DNA of 64,000 nucleotides from Micromussa lordhowensis (lineage: Eukaryota > Cnidaria > Anthozoa > Scleractinia > Lobophylliidae), in contig OZ026606.1 in NCBI GenBank assembly GCA_964020085.1, positions 11,230,797 to 11,294,796 of the forward strand, written 5' to 3'. The position numbers were made by a program, and so were the translations under genes. Position 1 is the stretch's first letter, and each line of letters starts with the position of its first letter. Shown here one piece after another: positions 41,801 through 52,498 of the stretch. The notes under the pieces were generated by a model. That model was not told the origin of the DNA. It saw only the letters and a list, made by a program, of their open reading frames with translations, and did no database searches.

Positions 41801-42115
41801 ACTGTACAATAATATTTGAAGTGAAGAAACAATGGCAAAAATGAAAATGTGATATGACAGTTGTAATATCTCCTATGAATTCAAAATGATATCTTGTTTT
41901 CACATAAAATTATTCCATTCTTTTAAAAGGTTTTGATCAGTGTCGTTGCTGTCATTGTGGTAACATACATCAAAGTTGCAATTGGAGCAATGATGCGTGA
42001 GAAAGGTCGCAATCACCTTCTTTGTTATGGTGTCAGTGAACAAATTGGGTCTTTAGTTGGTGCTCTGGCCATTTTTGCTCCAGTGAATATCTACCACCAC
42101 TTCAAACAAGAGTGA
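38889..42115 (+). CDS. SLC52A: SLC52A-type riboflavin transporter
   Basis: Two exons, 38889-40067 and 41930-42115. The donor gtgagt and acceptor aaaag join at phase 0, giving 454 aa. Members import riboflavin across the plasma membrane. The N-terminus has GSWIAINGLWVELPI and WSLPSYLTVIIQLAN, which are diagnostic of the family, followed by about eleven hydrophobic spans. A loop near residues 195-210 has clustered N-glycosylation sequons (NTT, NQT, NAT), and a charged cytoplasmic loop rich in Glu, Lys and Asp follows (about 265-290). Length is close to human RFVT proteins (about 450-470). The last exon ends KQE after a final membrane span. The start is the first ATG after an upstream TGTCAAA, in a good context (aaaatgg). 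A SINE sits in the single intron. It is divergent from SAMHD1. Confidence 0.93.
40356..40394. repeat. Small hairpin in SLC52A intron
   Basis: gtcaatagccca and tgggctattgac are perfect 12-bp inverted arms around a 15-bp loop, probably a MITE core. Confidence 0.7.
40565..40856 (+). mobile_element. tRNA-derived SINE with 14-bp target duplication
   Basis: The body is flanked by perfect copies of tacatctgaatgtg at 40551-40564 and 40857-40870. The head gcagtggcctcgtgcttagt and its box-B-like region derive from a tRNA. The body blocks (tgtacaaatgggtactgg, agcatcccatcc, agtcacttcatgctatag) are shared with four other copies in the window. It lies in the SLC52A intron in the sense orientation. Confidence 0.88.
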
Positions 42116-42451
42116 CAAACTTCACCTGGAGGATGGAGGTTTTGTATCAAGTTTTTAGAGAGTAAAATAGCTTTAATGTATGAAATACATGAAGGGATGC
42201 ACTTTATTAGTACAACACCCTACAGTGACATATAGCAGGGACAAAATCACAATTCATGTACACATTATATGAATGAAGAAGGGGTATGTTGCAGTGACAC
42301 ATTCCCTTATCTATGCAGATATCTTTTATTATTATTCAACAAATTGTAACACTATCCAAATATGGTCATGATGCTCTCGATATCTGTCATCCGTAGGTAA
42401 CAGATATCCGGCGGTATACGTAGCTTCGTACGTGGGAAGATTATTACAATT

Positions 42452-43460
42452 ATTGTTAAGTATACCCTTGCACAATCAACCTTTTAGTTTAAGTGATTTT
42501 GTAGCCGGATGCTACTATCTAGAGGTGCTATACAGGTCAGTGCTAAGCGACCAATGGAAATGCAAAATGGGGCATGCACGTTTTTCCCATTCACATGTTT
42601 TCAAAAACGTGTGGAAACGTGTTGCTTTTGCATGTTTTTTCTATTGTCATGCACTGCGAAGCCCTAAATTTGCTTTGTTTGCTTTGTCTGCTATATTGTA
42701 TAATTAATGATCTAAAATTGCATAACATATCCTGCTCAATCTCGCGGAATATCGTCTGATTTTAGCCGACTTGGCCGCTAAGTATCAGACGATATTCTGC
42801 GCGATTTCGCAGGATAATTGTTAAGTATACCCTTGCACAATCAACCTTTTAGTTTAAGTGATTTTGTAGCTGGATGCTACTATCTAGAGGTGCTATACAG
42901 GTCAGTGCTAAGCGACCAATGGAAATGCAAAATGGGGCATGCACGTTTTTCCCATTCACATGTTTTCAAAAACGTGTGGAAACGTGTTGCTTTTGCATGT
43001 TTTTTCTATTGTCATGCACTGCGAAGCCCTAAATTTGCTTTGTTTGCTTTGTCTGCTACATTGTATAATTAATGATCTAAAATTGCATAACATATCCTGC
43101 TCAATTTCGCGGAATATCGTCTGATTTTAGCCGACTTGGCCGCTAAGTATCAGACGATATTCTGCGCGATTTCGCAGGATAATTGTTAAGTATACCCTTG
43201 CACAATCAACCTTTTAGTTTAAGTGATTTTGTAGCTGGATGCTACTATCTAGAGGTGCTATACAGGTCAGTGCTAAGCGACCAATGGAAATGCAAAATGG
43301 GGCATGCACGTTTTTCCCATTCACATGTTTTCAAAAACGTGTGGAAACGTGTTGCTTTTGCATTTTTTTTCTATTGTCAAGCACTGTGAAGCCCTAAATT
43401 TGCTTTGTTTGCTTTGTCTGCTACATTGTATAATTAATGATCTAAAATTGCATAACATAA
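42452..43460 (+). repeat. 365-bp tandem satellite, 2.8 copies, with palindromic linker
   Basis: Copies begin at 42452, 42817 and 43182, exactly 365 bp apart, and are nearly identical. The end of copies 1 and 2 is an 84-bp imperfect palindrome (42731-42814 and 43096-43179: cggaatatcgtctga against tcagacgatattctg). Copy 3 stops just before it. Each copy holds the same open frame of about 84 codons, which I regard as fortuitous. The array begins about 335 bp after the SLC52A stop codon. Confidence 0.93.
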
Positions 43461-45060
43461 GAAAATGAGGACGTTTCTCTGTTTATTTTTTTTCCTGAAC
43501 AATCCAGGCACCTAGAGCAATGAATCTATTTTAGTTGAATGAGTTATATGCAAGAGAAGAGCTAACAGCTTGTTCATTGGGACACAATTCTTAAAAAAAT
43601 GATGTTTCAAGTAGTACATGACCTCAGAGACCCAGACATCCTGTCGAATTCTCATGCAAATAACCTTTGTTGATTAACTTGGTTTCATTGTAAATAACAT
43701 CTATTCTTTAATGAGTTTATTAGCCTTAAATAGAACACAAAGTTAAAAGGGAATCAAATAATTTTTTTCCAAAAATTTACAATGTTTTCGATTTGCAGTG
43801 AGTATAAACTCAAAATCATTTTTCTTCTTCAAATCAGTTGTTTATCGCTCCACTGATTCGAATTAAAAAATCTATTTTAGTCCAAAATGTTTTCAGTTTA
43901 GTGTGATAATTAGTTTTCTTTGATCAGTTCTGAATTAAACAATGGATTCGCTATCATTGTTCCATTATAGAAATTTCAGTATAGAAATCGTGTGGTTGTG
44001 CTAACCACTCGGCCGCGCTACCTCCGGAAGAAGAAAACTAAAATACATGTAGGTCAACCAAGAAGATAGCCAGTCCAAACAGGTCTGTTGTTCATCTCAA
44101 GGGCTTAAAATGATTAGGGTTCAAAAAAGTGCCGTCCAGTCATATTTACCCTGTTGGCAAGTAGCTTTTCATTCTTGCTTGCCTGCTGGGCAAGGTATCA
44201 GGCAAGTTGTCTGTCAACTACAGTACTTCATTAAAAGAGCAAACTATAACTTGCCCAGGGCAGCAAAATTTGAGAGCTACTTGTCCCAAGGGCCAGCTTT
44301 TTGTCAAGTTTCTTTCGAACCCTGAATACAAACTAAGTGAAATGTCACTGGAAATGTTACACTGATTTGTAGAATAGTTTTTCTGCATGTATTTTGTCGT
44401 CACAAATACATGTCTGGCACAAAGCCAATTATTGATCTGGTCACCAGGTGTTAACTTGTTGTCTCTCAACAGGGTAGTGTCTTTGTTGATGCTAATAATT
44501 TTGGGCTTTTTATGGTAAATTGTTACTCTTTTATGGGTAAAAGAAAGGTTAAAAATAATTTCATTTCTATTGCTGGCACTTTTATTGTTGGATAAAAAGA
44601 AGTCAAGCCTTCAAAGGAGGTATTACTAGAGCATACTAAATATTACAGTAAGTATTTCATTTTTTACTCTATTTTTTCCCTTTTTATTCAGTTGTGTTTT
44701 TTCTTGTTATTATTCAGTGGGGTATTTTTAATTCAGTGGTTTACCTCATCTGGCCCTGGGTCTTTAATGTAAACCATCCAAATGGAATGTACAACGTAAA
44801 ACTATATAGAATAGCAGATGATATATTTTTACAATGCAGTTACAGGGAACAATGATTCCTATTTAATAGTAACCTACATCATAAGTATATATTTTTTTGG
44901 TACGGATCGTTCTACGTACATAGTCATCACTGCCTCGTACTCTAGGTTGTCTTGCTCTATACTGTAGGTGCAGAAACTGAAGATTTGAAAGTAATTTTTA
45001 TGTAATCTAGTACCAGTTGAATTCCGTGTATGGTCTATTAACCATTGAGTTTTGACACAA
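43461..45060. other. Intergenic DNA without recognised gene
   Basis: AT-rich. A tRNA-like piece at 43990-44027 (minus strand, ggccgagtggttagca) is too short to be a gene. 44150-44330 contains short inverted ttgcc/ggcaa blocks, probably MITE debris. Confidence 0.45.
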
Positions 45061-45332
45061 AAGTCTTTTACTGCACCTTTCAATAACATGCGCACGCTAA
45101 AATTCAAAGCTCAACTGACAAATGCATCAATCAAATGCTCAGCGGCTCCTCCATTCTTCCGACTACAGCCGAGCGTACGGTAATCAAATCAAATCGTTGA
45201 GCACAGTTCAGACAACATAGTCAGAAGCTTGGAGGAGCCGCCGAACATTTGATTGACGATAGCAAAAACACATTTGTCGGTTGAGCTTTGAATTTTAGAG
45301 TCTACGTGTTATTGAAAGGCGCAGTAAGACTT
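45061..45332. mobile_element. Foldback element with long imperfect arms
   Basis: The outer arms aagtcttttactgcaccttt and aaggcgcagtaagactt, and the inner arms attcaaagctcaactgacaa and ttgtcggttgagctttgaat, continue to ggctcctcc/ggaggagcc. Each arm is about 90 bp with mismatches. Confidence 0.75.
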
Positions 45333-46254
45333 CGAAGAACTTAGTCATTGACACAGACAAAGTGGTGAGTTGTGGCTCTAGCCACAATTTCCTCTTTTGT
45401 TGATGTTTTTTTACAACTTACTGTTAAATTTGTGAATTTTTTTATACCTTTTTTTCTCTTTTTTTCTCATTATCAATTTTTACACTTAAATTTGGACTAC
45501 ATTTTGTAGGGGGGTTTTTATGGCCAATTATGGTAAACTAGGCTCAACTACCTGCTGCTTTTCAGGAGAGAAATAAAAACCAGACTAGACAGAATGACAG
45601 AAATGATTGGGAAAAGTTACAAACAAAGTGAAAGAAAAAGCATCAAGTAACAGGCTGCGGAATTTTGTGATCAATTTTGGTTTGTTAGATAATGTGATGA
45701 AATGAACTCATAAATAACACTTGCATAATTTAAGGGGTGGCTCATCACATTATCTAATCCCAAAGTTTTGCCACAAAACTATTTTTGTTAGGAAGGAAAC
45801 TGTAATGAAAGTGCAAAATTCTACAATACTTAGACCAGTATGCAAAGCTCTGTTAAGCCTATTACTGTTACTGTTTACTTTTGTTGTAACTTTAAAGGGT
45901 ATTGTTAGGGATTTCACAACATACACCAGCAGTGTACTGGTTATCGGTTGTTTTTTGATTGTCATTTTAAGAAGTCGTATTTCCTATTGCTGCTTTATTA
46001 AGAACCCTTAAGGTACCATGTTGTCGTGAAATGAATTACTAGAAAATTAGATATTTTCTGGTTCTGAATTGAAGTAACATGTAAATTTAAAATGTCGAAA
46101 TAATGTTAAATTAATGCATGGTGGGTTGCACTTGAGGTGGAGCAACATTTCACAGGTTTGCACAATTTAGAATTTAAGGAAAAATGGAATATTTTTAATG
46201 CGGAACATTTGATGCCTTCCATAAATTGTTACATGGAGATAGATGCTCTTGATA
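45333..46254. other. Intergenic DNA; a 96-codon open frame of doubtful meaning
   Basis: The frame at 45721-46011 (+) has one hydrophobic span (VCKALLSLLLLLFTFVVTL) but no known motif, splice signals or repeat copies. Nothing else stands out. Confidence 0.3.
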
Positions 46255-46557
46255 CAGTGCCATAGCAAGGGGAGGGGCCAAGGGGGGGGGAGGGGGTGGC
46301 CCCGTTTTCTTTGGACCCCAAAAGTAGAAGCAGACATGCACAAAAATTAATGTTGAAAATAAAATCTCATCTCCCAGTTGTGTTACTAAGGCATCTCAGA
46401 CAGTTTAATTACGCACTAATCACCTGAATCTGCTGGAAATAGCATTTCTGATGCCCTAAGTTTCAAAATTTTCTGGGGGGGGGGGGGCACTAGTGGCTTG
46501 CACCTTTGGCACTCGATCCTGTACCCCCTCAGTTTTTTCCCCTTGCTATGGCACTGT
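46255..46557. mobile_element. MITE with cagtgccatagcaagggg ends
   Basis: Perfect 18-bp inverted termini (46255-46272 and 46540-46557) flanked by TA on both sides. The interior has G- and C-runs. Confidence 0.85.
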
Positions 46558-47096
46558 AATAACACGGTGATAAACAAATATCACCCTTGCAGTCATTAAT
46601 GTACAAGAAAGTAAGAATATTACAAATATATTGCACCGGTTTAAAATTGACCTTTACTTGTAAGCTTTAACAATAAGATGTTTAAAAAGTTGTAAGTTAA
46701 AAAAGAAGTTGTATATTTTATTCCTTGATAAGTGAATTTTGCATTGTCATTGATATTTAAAAGGTCAGTTGCACTGAGGTAGTTATTTATCGCATATATT
46801 CTTCATTGTTTAGTCAAGTTCATGCATGTATACTCTGGAATAAAGTTATAGCGTTAAAGACTGATGTGTTGTTCCATTGCTGTAAAATAAATTCATGTAA
46901 TGCAACTGACAACGGAAGTCTTGGAAACGTTTCAGATGTTAATGGTTTACATCTACTTCATTTGGCATACCATTTTTCTTAAAGAAAACAAAACATCGTG
47001 TTAGTACTTGATGAAATGTTTAGCTTTTTGTGTGTAATGTTGCAGGAGATATTATCTTTCAAATACTACAAAATTTCTGGGTGGCACAGGTGTGAG
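46558..47096. other. Intergenic DNA
   Basis: AT-rich, with no gene or clear element recognised. Confidence 0.4.
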
Positions 47097-47292
47097 AGGC
47101 ATGGTGGCCTCATGGCTAGTGCACTCGTCTCCGGATCAAGCAGTCAAGGTTCAAGCCATGGCCAGGAACATTGTGTTGTGTTCTTGGGCAAGAAACTTTA
47201 CTCTCACAGTGCCCCTCTCCACCCTAGGTGTATAAATGGGTACTGGCAAATTTAATGCTGGGGATAACCCTGCGATTCTCTGCTTGCACAAA

Positions 47293-47434
47293 TCCAATAA
47301 TACACCTCTTTTACCCCCAAAATTTTGCATAATCATTGTTTGCAATTTCTCATGGGACATGAAGGTGTCCCAAGAGTAATCGAAAACAATGCCTATGCAA
47401 ATTGTTTTGGGGGTAAAAGAAGTGTATTATGGGA
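47293..47434. mobile_element. MITE inserted in the SINE
   Basis: The inverted ends aataatacacctcttttacc and ggtaaaagaagtgtattatg continue inward through cccccaaaa/ttttggggg. Confidence 0.75.
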
Positions 47435-47436
47435 TT

Positions 47437-47585
47437 GCAGTGGCAGATCCAGACCTTGAGCTAAGGGGGGGGGGGGGGTTGATTTACTTGCCATGGTGGC
47501 CATTTTCCTTTCAGTCATTTCTTCTTTTTTTACCCAAAATAAGGGGGGGGGGGTGGGCCCCCCGGGCCCCTCGCCTAGATTGTGC
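47437..47585. repeat. cagtggcggatc-type repeat, inverted partner of 48118-48215
   Basis: It begins cagtggcagatccagacc, contains two long G-runs, and includes cagtcatttcttct. The block from ttacttgccatgg to acccaaaata is the reverse complement of a block at 48160-48215. This points to a dispersed family in opposite orientations. Confidence 0.7.
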
Positions 47586-48016
47586 AAGTAGAGAATGGTC
47601 TAGCATCCCATCCAGGGGGGAGTAGAAATACTCCAAGTTGCTTCGTGCTACAGAAACTGGGATAAGCTCGGGACTGATGGGCCACTTGGCTCTTGTACAG
47701 ACCACAGGGAGCACACGATCTTGCTGAGTAGGAAGAGAGTAAATAAAGGAATGAAACGAAAGAATAGTTTACCTTTGTCTCCTGTTGTCTATTCTTACGC
47801 GACCTGACAGGGAAAATCGCTACCTGCAAGTCCTGCGGAACACTGTAGCTCCAAAAAATTGCAGAGCGTGAAAGGGCCTAGGTTTTCCCTGTAAGGTTGC
47901 GACCAAACTGTGTAAGGATGAACACAAGTCAGGCTCAACATCTTTGTGACATCTATTTGGGTAGGTTCAACATCTATGTGACACAAATTCTCAGGGTGTA
48001 ACCTTTTGCTCCTCCC

Positions 48017-48096
48017 TAGCCTGAAATGTCAGACATCTTAGACGTCCTCAGCCTGGGATGAGGCTGAGGACAGGAGATGACTGACATTTCAGGCTA
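48017..48096. repeat. Two-step hairpin
   Basis: The perfect outer arms tagcctgaaatgtcag / ctgacatttcaggcta (16 bp) enclose perfect inner arms gtcctcagcct / aggctgaggac (11 bp). Confidence 0.88.
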
Positions 48097-48117
48097 TGCA
48101 CCTCCCTAGATGGTATG

Positions 48118-48215
48118 CCAGTGGCGGATCTAGGGGAGGGACCCCCCCCCCCCCCTATTTTGGGTAAAAAGAGAAGAAATGACTGAAGGGAAAATGGCTG
48201 CCATGGCAAGTAACT
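48118..48215. repeat. cagtggcggatc-type repeat, second copy
   Basis: It starts cagtggcggatctagg, has a 14-C run, then tattttgggtaaaaagagaa. It is the inverted match of 47437-47585. Confidence 0.7.
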
Positions 48216-48291
48216 ATCTTGCCCGCACGGGACCACCCGCCTTGTCCCGCGCAATAAAAATTTCCCCGAAAGCCATATAATAAATCCTTCA

Positions 48292-48441
48292 TTGACCAAG
48301 CTTGTTCGGTCAAGATGGCTTGATATTGGCCTCGTACTTTTTTTGCGTGTCTATGGACCTCGACTCCATCTCGGTCCATAAACACGCAAAAAAAGAACTC
48401 GGCCAATATCTAGCCATCTTGACCGAACAAGCTTGGTCAAT
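48292..48441. repeat. Near-perfect 69-bp hairpin
   Basis: The arms run from ttgaccaagcttgttcggtc to cgtgtctatggacc and back from ggtccataaacacg to gaccgaacaagcttggtcaa, with a loop of about 13 bp and only a few mismatches. Confidence 0.92.
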
Positions 48442-48532
48442 AACCCATACAGCTTGCGACCTCGACGAACTCAGTACAAAATGGATGGTCTTTGGATAGG
48501 CTATTACGGGTGTTGCAGCTCCTTGCATTTAC

Positions 48533-48900
48533 GATACGATACGATAACTTTATTTATACACGGTATTTCCATCAGTAAATTAAGTTAATTATCTATAATA
48601 ATGTATCTATCTACCTAACTACAATAAAATTTATTAGTAACAATTCAAATAAAAATAAATAAAAATCCTGCTTTTCATGGAGGCCGTGTCTAAAATATAC
48701 TTAAAATTAAGGTGTTACTTGCAACTAAGATATTACTTGAAACTGTGGCGACTTAATTTAGATTTGAAATCGGCAAGTGAAGACGCTTGTCGTAGGTCTA
48801 CAGGTAAATTGTTCCACAACTGAGCTCCGCTATACAAAAAGCTTCTCTTGAGATAATCTGTTCGAGGTTGTGGAAGACAGGAGTACCCAACGACCATTTT
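48533..48900 (-). mobile_element. LINE 3' end with RT tail and (TATCG)n terminus
   Basis: On the minus strand a frame encodes LYSGAQLWNNLPVDLRQASS followed by LADFKSKLSRHSFK and a stop at about 48745. This is the conserved last segment of many cnidarian non-LTR reverse transcriptases. The 3' end finishes in repeated tatcg (48533-48552), a typical microsatellite tail. It is strongly 5'-truncated. Confidence 0.8.
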
Positions 48901-48989
48901 TGACTAAATTGTTCATACAATGTTGTAACCACTAATAGAATGTTTCTACGTCAATCTTCGTTAATATTTAACTCTCCTGGGAAAAAAAT

Positions 48990-49190
48990 ACCCGCTCTTC
49001 AATGCCAGCGAGCAAGGGTTTCAGGAAACAAAACTCCCAGCCAGCCATCGTGTAAAACGGGTGTTAACCAGCCAGCATAATTTAAAATGCGAAACGACAC
49101 ATATTGCCAGCCAGCGCATAAGTTACTTTGGAGTTGCCAGCGAGCGGTGGCGTAGGTTTTGAGCCAGCCAGCGAGGTTTCAATACATCAT
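48990..49190. repeat. ccagccagcg-rich interspersed repeat
   Basis: At least five spaced copies of ccagc(c/g)agc, such as gccagccatcg, accagccagcataa, gccagccagcgcat, gccagcgagcgg and gccagccagcgagg. Probably an element fragment; the boundaries are unclear. Confidence 0.55.
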
Positions 49191-49240
49191 TTTTCGAAAG
49201 TACTATAAACATCAATAGTAATAAATACTAAAATAATAAA

Positions 49241-49264
49241 TGAAAAAAAAAAAACAACAACAAC

Positions 49265-49299
<35 letters not shown>

Positions 49300-49300
49300 G
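49241..49300. repeat. (AAC)n-(AAT)n microsatellite
   Basis: A poly-A run, then about four aac units and about twelve aat units. Confidence 0.95.
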
Positions 49301-49689
49301 CAGTACTCACAGTTTCTCGAAATAGAGGTAATCGCTGAAATTTGAACTTCGGAAGTAGTTGCAGGGCAATCAAGATAGAAGATACCAGACTTTAATCATG
49401 ACACGTAAACAAATAACAACGCTATGAACGCAGAGCCAAAGTTATATCGACTGGGCTACAATTACAGTATCAGTATGGTTCTTTCCTCCCTCGGTATAAT
49501 TGTACTATAACAACTCGGGATTTAAGTGAAATACGAACTGCAAAGTCAAAGCATCAAGTTTGCTGTTTCAATCAAATGGAACTGAAACCATTCCCTCTCT
49601 GAGTCCACCACGCGTATACACCGTGAACGATGAAAAAGCGGTGGGGTGAATGTCCAGTAACTGCACATTGGAGTCACGTGCGTAAGATG

Positions 49690-50130
49690 CGTAACAATGA
49701 AGAGGTAATAACATGCCAGGAATGCACAGTCAATTCATCTTTTTTGCGAAACGTAACGATGATGAGGTAACCACATGCCAAGAATGCACAGTCAATTTTT
49801 TTTTGCGCAACGTAACGATGGAGAGGTAATCACATGCCAAGAAGCACAGTCAATTCATCTTTTTTGCGAAACGTAACGATGAAGAGCTAATCACATGCCA
49901 AGAATGCACAGTCAATTATGTTTTTTTTGCGAAACGTAACGATGAAGAGGTAATCACATGCCAAGAATGCACAGTCAATGAACTCTTTTTCTCGAAACGT
50001 AACGATGAAGAGGTAATCACATGCCAAGAATGCACAGTCAATTCATCTTTTTTGCGAAACGTAACGATGGAGAGGTAATCACATGCCAAGAATGCACAGT
50101 CAATTCATCTTTTTTGCGCAACGTAACGAT
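49690..50130. repeat. 60-63 bp minisatellite, about 7 units
   Basis: Units begin aacgatgaagaggtaatcac and end in a t-run plus gcgaaacgt. They vary in the t-run and by small indels. The last, partial unit merges with the 3' end of the chromodomain frame at 50105-50135, so that the final codons and stop of that frame come from the repeat unit. Confidence 0.93.
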
Positions 50131-52498
50131 GGAACCTTCCCAAGACTCGAATTCCTTCTCGGTCGAAGATCCCGTAACCAGGAATCTTGAAGCATACTCG
50201 GGAGCTGTTATTTGTGTTTAATTCTCCTTCAATCTCAGAAAGCGCAGATCGTGGTGGTATCGCCGATACTTGGGTGGGATCCGTAAGCCTGCTCACGCTG
50301 TCCGCGACTTTTTCAAAGGTTGTCAAAGTTCCATCCACAGGAGGATAACTTGCCTGACTAAGCAATCGTCTTGGGTGAAAAAAATTGCCGTTACTACGCA
50401 CGACGTCTGCCAAAATGCCGTTTCCCGATGTCCTGCCTTGACCCGTCTTAGAATCTTCAACTACAAATACAAATGAGGGGATGGCTTGTTTCGCGTCTTC
50501 GATGTCCTTTTGCCTGTCAACAGAACCCATCGAGGTGGAATAAAGATTGTGTTTTTGAACTAGATTGGAGGAACGAAACAATTTTCCCCTGTTTCCTTTT
50601 TTGGACCCTTTTGCTTGTGGCACATTTCTATTTCCTGAAGAGAGGGCTTGTTTCGGTTGCGCTGATGATGAACCACTTGACACCTTGGTCTTGCTAACTC
50701 TAAGTCGCGTGCCACTCGTTGTACCTTCAACTACGTCTCCGCCAGTTTCACTAGAGACTTCGCGGGCGTTTCTTTCAGTTACAGAAGATTTTGACGCAGA
50801 TGGACGACCTTCCCCATTCTCTTTGGTGTGTTTCCTACGCTTGAACTGTTTTCCATTGGTTTGCTTTTCCTTCTTTTCAGAACCAGCAGCATCAGTTGCA
50901 CGCTTGTAGCTCGCACGCCGCTTTGCTCTTTTGTTACCCTCCATTGCGTTTTCTGGGTCAACGGTATGTTTTCTCTTCCTTCCAAACTTGGAGGTAGAAT
51001 CAAAGTGAATAGCTCTGTTAAAGAAAGACGCAGGTAGCCACATATCATCTTCTGAGCCGTAACCTTTGAAACGGACTTTATATTCGTAGCAATGTAGATC
51101 TTTTGACAGCCTTCTATCGATTACGTCTTCTACCTCGTAAAATTCGTCATCAATCGGAGAGCTTGAAGGGCCAGAAGATTCATCTCCAGTCTCTGAATTA
51201 CCATCACCGACATTGTATGGCGAAATTTTCAGTTTCACAAGACTTTCTTTGGATGCTGGATGTAGGGTATAACTACCACGTTTTCCGGGAATTGGTTGCA
51301 AGTTGACTGATCCAATAATGCTTGATTGTGACTTCCAGTTTGAAAGGAGGACATCTTCGGGAACAAAATAGACTTCATTTTCCTCTCTGCAATACATAGA
51401 GCATCTAATTCGCACGGAAGGCTTGCTTTGGAGTTGGAAACTAAAAACTTCAGAGCCGTCCTTTGTGGATTCCATTGCTTCCACTCTACCAATTCGATAT
51501 TTGTTTTTTCCATCTTGTGTGACCTTCAGCGCAATGTCGCAGTATTTAAAAATGTCGTGCTTAGGGTTGACAGGTTCTTTTCCTGGAAGATACTTGGATG
51601 CCCAGTGCCTTTTCTGACGACATCGAGAAATATATTCTCTTGGCAGCAGGAGTTTCAGGGCCCGCTTTATGTGCAAGTAGGTCAACCCGCCAGTAGTACG
51701 TCTGCTTACCTTCCATGCTCGTCCGCCTACGTCACTTTCCTCACTTTCTTTTTCCTCCTCTATGAAATTTTCCTCTCTATCTTCTTGGTCCCCTTCTTGT
51801 TCCTCCTCTTTATCGCTTTCGTGTGATTCAACTTCCTCGTCATCCACAGTGCATAAAGACTCCAGGTCTTCCAACGGGACGTCTGCGAATGATTTGCCCA
51901 ATTTGTTAAAAGATTTAGGGAGATTGCCATCGACGACTTTAAATCCAACTGGTTTTGCAAACTTATATGGTACATCCCATTTTCCCGCTTCGTTTAACAG
52001 AGTGACGCATTGTTCGGGTGCGTATTTGGAAAAAAGGGCCTGGCCGTCTTTTACCCCTTCTCTGTGAGCTCTCACTTGGGCTGCTTTGAAGCTAGTGAAG
52101 TCCTCCGGGTACCTATAGGTTGAGATGTGTTTCATTTCCTTGAAAGCAAAAGCCATATTCTTTCTTTTATTGGACGCTTTTACGCTTGCTCCGGAAGAGC
52201 TCAGGCGTTGCTTTGCGTTGAGATTGAATTGTACCTTGGAACACCGCTCCAGCATATTTCCAAACGTTGGCTGGGAGTCAAGGTTCTGAAGTTCTGTTGT
52301 CTTTCCTTGCATTTCCCCTATGATTCTTTCGGTTGTTTTTGTTCCAGAATTGTAGGGGGATGCCAATAGGCCCAAGAGATTTAAAATGGAGGAACATGGC
52401 CAGTTGGTGAATCGTGGCAGCAGAGAAGAGGATCTCCGCTGTCCTGTAACAGCCATAGGTGATGAATTTTCCGTGCCTTGCCGGATTGTGTTTTGCAC
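50105..52498 (-). pseudogene. C-terminal part with BAH-like segment and chromodomain
   Basis: 797 codons open. Residues 40-60 finish the transposase core. An acidic stretch (about residues 215-260, DKEEEQEGDQEDREEN) follows, then a segment resembling a BAH domain (about 320-400, with NEVYFVPEDVLL). The chromodomain is at about 448-500 (FYEVEDVIDRRL, YEYKVRFKGYGSEDDMWLP) with aromatic-cage positions retained, and a Lys/Arg-rich tail with nuclear-signal-like clusters (KRAKRRASYKR) follows. A chromodomain would tether the protein to methylated histone tails. The final residues HRYVAQKR and stop come from minisatellite sequence. Confidence 0.7.

Larger units (their letters stand above)
47097..47703 (+). 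mobile_element. SINE interrupted by later insertions
   Basis: The head and first half (47097-47275: tggcctcatggctagtgcac, box B ggttcaagcc, tgtataaatgggtactgg) and the second half (47590-47703: tagcatcccatccagg, agaaatactcc) belong to the same SINE. They are separated by about 315 bp containing two other elements (47293-47434 and 47437-47585). Confidence 0.78.

Noticed and set aside
42432..43389. Three near-identical frames of 68-91 codons
   Set aside because: They recur because the DNA is a 365-bp tandem repeat. No known domain, and synonymous and non-synonymous sites appear equally conserved by eye.
43985..44030. tRNA gene candidate on the minus strand
   Set aside because: Only a box A-like half is visible and no matching T arm follows. 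Probably a SINE or tRNA fragment.
50565..51826. Plus-strand frames of 114 and 132 codons
   Set aside because: Antisense to the long chromodomain frame. Their Ser/Phe/Leu-rich content is the complement of its Lys/Glu-rich coding.
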